Origin: Vermamoeba vermiformis
Taxonomy: Eukaryota > Tubulinea > Echinamoebida
Length of the DNA stretch: 64,000 nucleotides
Direction: 5' to 3'
NCBI GenBank assembly: GCA_045837725.1
Contig: JBEWZL010000102.1
Location: forward strand, 248,001-312,000
Positions 55,886 through 64,000 of the stretch are shown in pieces. Position 1 is the first letter of the stretch; every line of letters starts with the position of its first letter. Under the pieces are notes generated by a model. It made no database searches. It was not told the DNA's origin and worked only from the letters and a program-made list of their open reading frames with translations. Both the position numbers and the translations under genes were made by a program.

Positions 55886-56673
55886 TTATTCGTAAGGCTG
55901 ATAAGTAACATATTCATTGACCAAGGCCATAATATGAGGGTTCTCTAATGCTGCAGCAACGCGTTCTTTGTCGTTAACTTGTTTGTTGACTGCATCCAGA
56001 ATTAGTACGCGCTTAAACTTCTAAATTTAGAAATGTTCTAGAACTTACTCTCATGCTCCGTAGAATGCGATCCCGGGGTTACTTTGATAGCGATCTATAA
56101 TATACTCATGATTAATGTCAAATATAAAGGTAAAATACGCAGATCTGTCACTTTAAATTGGATGGTGTCAAAATTAAATTGTTTGACGTACTTTGAATGG
56201 CTTTTGTAATTCACGCCGCAGTTTCTCAACAATACACAGTCCTATCATTGATGCTAAACTGCAGTGTGGCACTGTTGGTGTAAATTCTACGGCAATATTG
56301 TATTCGCTGCCCAGATCTTCTGCTATTATGTATCGCTCCTTTAATACTTTAAGCTGCTGTAGTGTGTATGGATGTTCTGGATCTATAATTCACCATTGGT
56401 TAATTATTTATCATTTTTTGTATTTATTTTTTAATTATTTATTTCCGGATCCCAATCGAATCTTTTTTCCTAGTTCATCTACCATACCTTTGATGTCTTT
56501 TAGAAACTCTATAATCAAAATTAAATTAATAGGTGCTTAATTGAAGCGGTATTGATTTGTTTACCAAAGATCTCTTCAGCCAAAGCGGATGTAGCACAAT
56601 CATCTTCAGCTTCGTCATTTAATTCCTGTCTATTTAAAGACAATAAGGGATCTGGATTATCTAATGTGGTCAT
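55886..56673 (-). CDS. CIAO2B: Cytosolic iron-sulfur assembly component 2B (MIP18)
   Basis: CIAO2B is part of the CIA targeting complex that delivers Fe-S clusters to nuclear and cytosolic proteins. Six small exons on the minus strand give MTTLDNPDPLLSLNRQEL, then DPEHPYTLQQLKVLKERYI, NIAVEFTPTVPHCSLASMIG, CIVEKLRRELQKPFKIAIKV, TPGSHESE, and VNKQVNDKERVAAALENPHI. The reactive cysteine in the PHCS motif is present. The ending NEYVTYQPYE is somewhat shorter than in animals. Total length is about 160 residues. Polymerases and helicases that need Fe-S clusters are its usual clients. Confidence 0.92.
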
Positions 56674-57026
56674 TGTTCATTGTAGTTGGGTTCAAAAGAA
56701 ACTCAAATTAATTTTGTAGATATCCAAGCCAAAACAATACAACCCCCGTAAAAAGGCGAGGAAATAATTAACACGTGGTTTTTTTTGGCAGGCGGTTGGG
56801 TCTCCCATAGGGAGGACGACCATTTATGAGATCATAAAGATGAATTTAATAGGGCTTATTATATCCAATTTAGGAAAGTATATAAGCATTTTTTTTTATC
56901 CCTAGAGAATACAGAGGTAGATAGGATTATTTTGAAGCATGACAGATTTATTTACTAAATAAGAGGGATCCGTAGATTCGCACTAATAAACTTAAAACAA
57001 AATCAACAGCAAACCATGTGACAATT
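56674..57026. other. Intergenic region
   Basis: About 350 bp between CIAO2B and the unknown minus-strand gene. It is AT-rich with short homopolymers (T runs near 56776 and 56889) and one CACGTG near 56772. No gene or structured element is apparent. Confidence 0.4.
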
Positions 57027-57476
57027 CTATATGTAGTATTTACGACCTTCTCTTTCTCGATACGCTGAAAATCTGAATTGTATTCTCAACAGGCGAGATT
57101 CTAAGCAATAACTCCAAGTGAATTGTCCATCAACGAGCTCCAAATAGTAAGGCATGTTGTTTGCGTCCACAAGCCGTTTCAAGCTTATGTCCTTGTTGAA
57201 GACATCGACCATTCTTTCCTGAGTGAAAACTCCACGAACGCGAGTGGATCCAAGGGTTGGATCGCCTTGCAATCTAGCACGAGAGACAAACCACTTCATA
57301 TCTTCGGCATTAAATTTGGAGAAAAGCAAGTTGGCAAAGGAAACAGTTGGTACCTAAATTAGCGTTGCTGCATTAGAGGAGAAAAATGCAGCAAAATAAT
57401 TATTTAAAATATTATTTACTAACAAACGACTTACCCAAAACTGGAATGAAGCCTTTCGAGGTGCCTTCCATTGCAT
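57027..57476 (-). CDS. Small protein of unknown function (about 115 residues)
   Basis: Two exons, 57435-57476 and 57027-57353, join in phase 0 across an 81-nt intron with GTAAGT and an AATTTAG acceptor. The product begins MQWKAPRKASFQFWVPT and continues NLLFSKFNAEDMKWFVSRA, RVRGVFTQERMVDVFNKD and LVDGQFTWSYCLESRLL, ending EREGRKYYI. It is basic and has no clear signal peptide or membrane segment. The basic, Ser/Lys-rich start could be a mitochondrial presequence, and a small mitochondrial ribosomal or assembly protein is possible. I do not recognise the family. Confidence 0.5.
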
Positions 57477-57900
57477 TTTCTTGGTTACGAGGCTTCAATT
57501 TGCATACGCGCTTCATCTGCAACCGATAATGAAGCAGCATCGTTGGCAGCCAAATTCTCTAACAAGGTGCTTTCATGCATTATGTGAGTGGGACGGACTG
57601 AGGAGCTTGTTCCTATCTTCAACAACGGGATTTTTAAAATTGGAAGGTTTTAAAGGAACGATAATAATGTTAATTTTTTATGGGGGGTTTCTAGTGAAGA
57701 GGTGTACGAAAACGTCTCCTAAGGGATCAGTTTTTCGATTGTGATTGTACTAGCCGCCTCTCAGTACCAATTTGAGCCTAAACGAGTGAACGAGGAATCC
57801 TGCAAAAGATCAATTTTTATCAATTTTATTGACCTTGTGGGTTTCGTTGTAGTTTTTCAATATTTTTCTCACTTCCTTACAGTACAAGTATTGATACACC
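57477..57900. other. Region between two small unknown genes
   Basis: The sequence is AT-rich with a T-rich tract ending in TTCCTTACAG at about 57881, which looks like a 3' splice site just before the next gene. An upstream exon of that gene may therefore lie here, in the 57480-57800 range, but I cannot identify it. Confidence 0.3.
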
Positions 57901-58089
57901 ATGAACTCAGAACCACAGGTACACCAAGAGCCAAAAGAGCCCAAACATACTCGTCCATTTGACATCACTACTCTCTGGCCTGAGTCAGACAAGGACCTCG
58001 AGTATTACGAGCGAACTTGCAAAGATACAGGCCAGAAGCTTGGAGGTCCTTTTTGGCGCCGCTTGAAAGGACTGAGTAATTACACTTAA
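57901..58089 (+). CDS. Small acidic/basic protein, 62 residues, unknown
   Basis: An open frame starts MNSEPQVHQEPKEPKHTRP and continues FDITTLWPESDKDLEYYERT, ending RRLKGLSNYT. The coding sequence is intronless, but an acceptor-like site 19 bp upstream of the ATG suggests a 5' leader intron. There is no signal peptide or transmembrane segment. I do not recognise it, and the reading frame could be longer if an upstream exon joins it. Confidence 0.4.
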   Translation: MNSEPQVHQEPKEPKHTRPFDITTLWPESDKDLEYYERTCKDTGQKLGGPFWRRLKGLSNYT

Positions 58090-58311
58090 ATGTCGTATTA
58101 ATAATAATAATAATAATATGTTACATATAGTATTTATAATAAAATTTATTTTTTACAACAAAGTATCGAAAATTAAAACAAAATCATTTCGAAATTAGTT
58201 CGACGCCCTAGTCACGAGCACTTACGCGCATAACTAAGACAGACAAATTGAAAGTACAAACAACACACATAATACAGCCAGCAGGACTAGTCGCAATGAC
58301 TTCACTCCGCA

Positions 58312-61117
<2,806 letters not shown>

Positions 61118-61291
61118 GTCTAATATATGCCTCTTGTTATAATTTTAAATATGAATATAAATACTATGAGGTCTCTTGTCACAAACGCGACTGAAAACAA
61201 AAAACAACCTGGCGCACAAGATTTTTTCTTTTGGCTTCGGAGAAAAACGAATTCTCTTTGGGTTTGATTCAATTTTAACAAATCGCGTGGT

Positions 61292-64000
61292 TTATTGTGT
61301 CGTATTAGAGCTATTATTCTTAACAGGAGTACTGCCGTTCATTGCTTTTAAAGTCGGTGACGTGGATTGGGCTCCGCTGTTCTTCAAACTACTTGGCGCT
61401 GACGCCAATTCTTCTATTTTAGGCAACAAATACTTATTGAGCTCGCGGTATCCATAACTAACACCGAAGAATTAGTTTCCTAATAAGGAAAATCCAGTAC
61501 GCAAGATCCACTCACCATTTTTGAGCTTCGAGCGCAGGTTTGTACAGCTTTATCAGCGCAGGCACGTCTTTCAATATGCCTAATATGATATCTACATTAA
61601 ATAATACAGTTGCAATGACGAGAGACCATTCATAGCATTGAGAAATCAGGGTCTCTTGCAGCAAGTACCTGAAGACGAGTTAGATCAAGCATTAGAGGCT
61701 TAAATATTTGCTATACGTACTCTAAATCGTTAATAGACTCTAGTACACTCTTCTTTAATACACTGCCGAATATATGAGCCACTGAGACTCGTCTTTGTAA
61801 CGACTAAATTGAGTCAGTACACGTGCTCCAGATCTAGCTTGTCAAGCTTACCTTTTGGTTATCACCATTGCCAGTGATAGAAAAATCGTTATTAGCTTCG
61901 ACTTCAATGTATCTCTTGATTGGCGAGTCAATCTTGGGTCCTTGGAATGACGAGCCAGATGAGATCAAGAACTTTGATGGCGACATAATAGACGAGTATT
62001 GGCCCAATGAGCTCGTGCTCCGCGATAGTTTAGGACTACTACTAGCGCTTGAACTTGATTCCTCATCAGGCGAGTCAGGTTGGATCGCGTTCAACGGAAA
62101 CACTTCAGGGAACGGCAGATCGAATTGACGATGAATGCAATCGAGTGCTCCTTGTAAATCTTCTACGAGTGCTGATCTTCGTTTCTCTCTCGACAACCAC
62201 AAGCGCAGTTCTTTGTGCACAATGTTGCCGAAGATGATTAAAGTGCGCATCTGCTTCTTCGCCAGCAGTTTTCTAGCGTACTTGGCCAATAACAATTCTT
62301 GTAAATAGAACTCTTCATCTTCCTATATTTTGCAAGTTAATAACATAACTTCAATAGTCGCTTAGCCGCGTACCGTATCAACACCAATATTCAATTTTTT
62401 CGGACTATTAATCGTATCATCTTCAATCAAATTTCCTCGTTTGAGAGCTTTAACTAGCGCATCTTCCTCGCCTATATTAAAGTTAGAAGCAATCATATTA
62501 AAATAAAGTTAGAAAACGATCCACGTACCGTGCTCAGGATTGCCGAGTGGTTCCAAGAATCGCATCAAATCGCGCAACAGATCCAAATTGTCGTATTTGA
62601 GCGTGAGGTCTAACAACTTGATAGCACCACGACGAGCGTACTCAACACCGCTGTACAAATGCAAGATGCGCATGTACGAGGTCGAAGTGTCGATCCACTC
62701 GTTCTTAATGCACTGTTCGAAGAGGTTGTACGGATCACCAGTGCAGCGGAATAACAACGGCCAGCAGTTGGGATCAACTTTGCGCGCACAATTAGCAACG
62801 AGTTCAGGGAACTGTGGGAAATGTTGCAAGAACCGTGCGACTCGCAACAACGCGCTGGTCTCGGGCACGACAACAGGCTGGTGTTGCGTGGACTGGACTG
62901 CTTGGATGTTAATCACTGGTGCGTTGACGTGAATGAGTGGCGGTGGTTGAATTCCTTCGCTTGAAATGTTGACTGGTGTCGCTGATTGTTTGCGCGCTGC
63001 ATTGATTGGGAACGATTAATAAGACCTCATAAGAAGCTGTATACTTACCTTTAGAATAGGACTGGTACTCCGTTTCGAGTGTGTCGTACAATAACAACTC
63101 TAAGCAATGCGAGAAATGAGGAATGAACGAGTACTTCTTGGCCAATTTGATCGCTTCTTGTTCTTCACCGCGCTCCAGCAATGTACGCAGCACTGTTTGC
63201 AAGAACGGATGGGTCTGAAATCAAAAAATTAAGTAACACTAATAATAATAGTGATCTTAATTAGCCTACTCGTGTTTGCAGGTCGTAGAATGGCAAGTTC
63301 GAGCAAGGCGAATACGTGTGCATTTGCGTCACGCCAATAATCACTGCCCAGTGCGGGATGAAACCTAAATTTTACGAGTTAAAATAGTACTCGAGAGCAC
63401 GTGTAAAGCTTTATAAGGAGTTAAAAAAAGAATATCTGCACCTCTACCGGCTCATTCAACATTCCAAAGGTAAGAACGAACAACTTAATAGTGCATTTTT
63501 TGAATTTCATCCGAGTAAACAAATAGCGCTTACCGATCGGATAAATATCGAGATCAAATTCTAAGAATCGATCTCGACTGAAGAATTTCATTGGTTGTTG
63601 TTGTGTTTCAGTTTCAGACAAGAATGGGAACCACAGCTGTCCACAAAATTTTTGTCAGTAATTGAGCATGATAACTATTGTGGGATAGACTTCATAAACA
63701 AATGATTCAAATAATAGGTATGACAATTATAGCACGAGTTTCAGGTGTTTACTCTCGATAGATTGCCTTTTTTGGAAGTAAACGTACCTGCAGACCATTT
63801 CGACCGTACGCCCAAAGTGTATTGCCCAAGTCTTCAAGCTCTGTGTTAGCCATCCAAAACTGCTCGACAGACGTTGACAATGTTTGACTGAGACTCTGTT
63901 CTGCGTTTGAAATCAGCAGCGTGCCTGACGGATCCAAGATCAAGCACTTGACTGACTTGCGAGCCCTAGCCAAACGTTAGTAATAATAAAATACTACAAT
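61292..64000 (-). CDS. RIC1: RIC1 subunit of the RIC1-RGP1 Rab6 exchange factor, 5' part beyond the window
   Basis: RIC1 with RGP1 activates Rab6/Ypt6 at the Golgi. The visible part is the C-terminal half plus part of the N-terminal propeller. Exons give CLILDPSGTLLISNAEQ, PHWAVIIGVTQMHTYSP, HPFLQTVLRTLLERGEEQEA, KKYSFIPHFSHCLELLLYD, RVARFLQHFPQFPELVANCA, NCWPLLFRCTGDPYNLFEQC, and LRLWLSREKRRSALVEDLQG. The RIC1 domain (KYSF-PHF-H-LELLL; VARFLQ-FP-F---V--CAR) is clear. A Ser/Pro-rich insert with KLSRSTSSLGQYSSIMS follows. The end is KNNSSNTTQ. The farthest visible exon starts at an acceptor at 63965, so the start codon lies off the right edge. Confidence 0.9.

Overview
This is a compact, intron-rich nuclear eukaryotic segment of about 64 kb. 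I find about 34 protein genes, roughly one per 1.9 kb. Introns are mostly 45-70 nt, with 5' sites of the GTACGT/GTAAGT type and branch-like CTAAY or CTRAC motifs close to the acceptor. TAA, TAG and TGA all serve as stops, so the standard code applies. The gene set (Rag GTPase, Ragulator LAMTOR5, WASH subunit FAM21, SIN3, CHK2 with FHA, PTEN-like phosphatase, ZGPAT-like G-patch protein, NUP42, RIC1, TMEM115) suggests an amorphean, probably an opisthokont of small genome size. The exact lineage cannot be fixed from this window. I see no prokaryotic operon, virus-like element, CRISPR array, rRNA or recognisable tRNA.

Layout, left to right. 0-17 kb: mitoribosomal mS37 (+), RagA/B (-), polymerase REV1 (+) and LCMT1 (-) whose stop codons interlock, SIN3 corepressor (+), splicing factor SF3B3 (-), proteasome RPN3/PSMD3 (-). 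17-31 kb: peroxisome-tagged enoyl-CoA hydratase (+), CDC20 (+), a GC-rich hairpin-forming block that may be a non-coding RNA, a syntaxin-like SNARE (+), ACOT9-like thioesterase (-), CCA-adding enzyme (-), eIF5B (-), TMEM115 (-). 31-48 kb: FAM21 with a very long LFD/SIFD repeat tail (+), PTEN-like phosphatase (-), mS33 (-), a secreted Cys-rich protein (+), a leucine-rich-repeat protein (-), COQ10 (+), a beta-propeller-like protein (-), LAMTOR5 (+). 48-64 kb: PP2C phosphatase (+), ZGPAT-like protein (+), cytochrome P450 (-), NUP42 (-), CIAO2B (-), two unrecognised small genes, CHK2 (-), and the 3' part of RIC1 running off the right edge (-).

The genes are housekeeping genes with no shared pathway. 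Loose themes recur: lysosomal/mTORC1 signalling (RagA, LAMTOR5), endosome/Golgi traffic (FAM21, syntaxin, TMEM115, RIC1), mitochondrial function (mS37, mS33, COQ10, ACOT9), and genome maintenance/cell cycle (REV1, CHK2, CDC20). Neighbours are mostly packed head-to-head or tail-to-tail with gaps often under 100 bp. The points most worth following are the structured GC-rich intergenic blocks at 10.4 and 19.7 kb, the interlocked stop codons of REV1 and LCMT1, the strong excess of the palindrome CACGTG, the altered 0-layer residue of the SNARE, the altered P-loop of the PTEN-like protein, the G-patch protein lacking its zinc finger, and a frame disruption in the PP2C gene.
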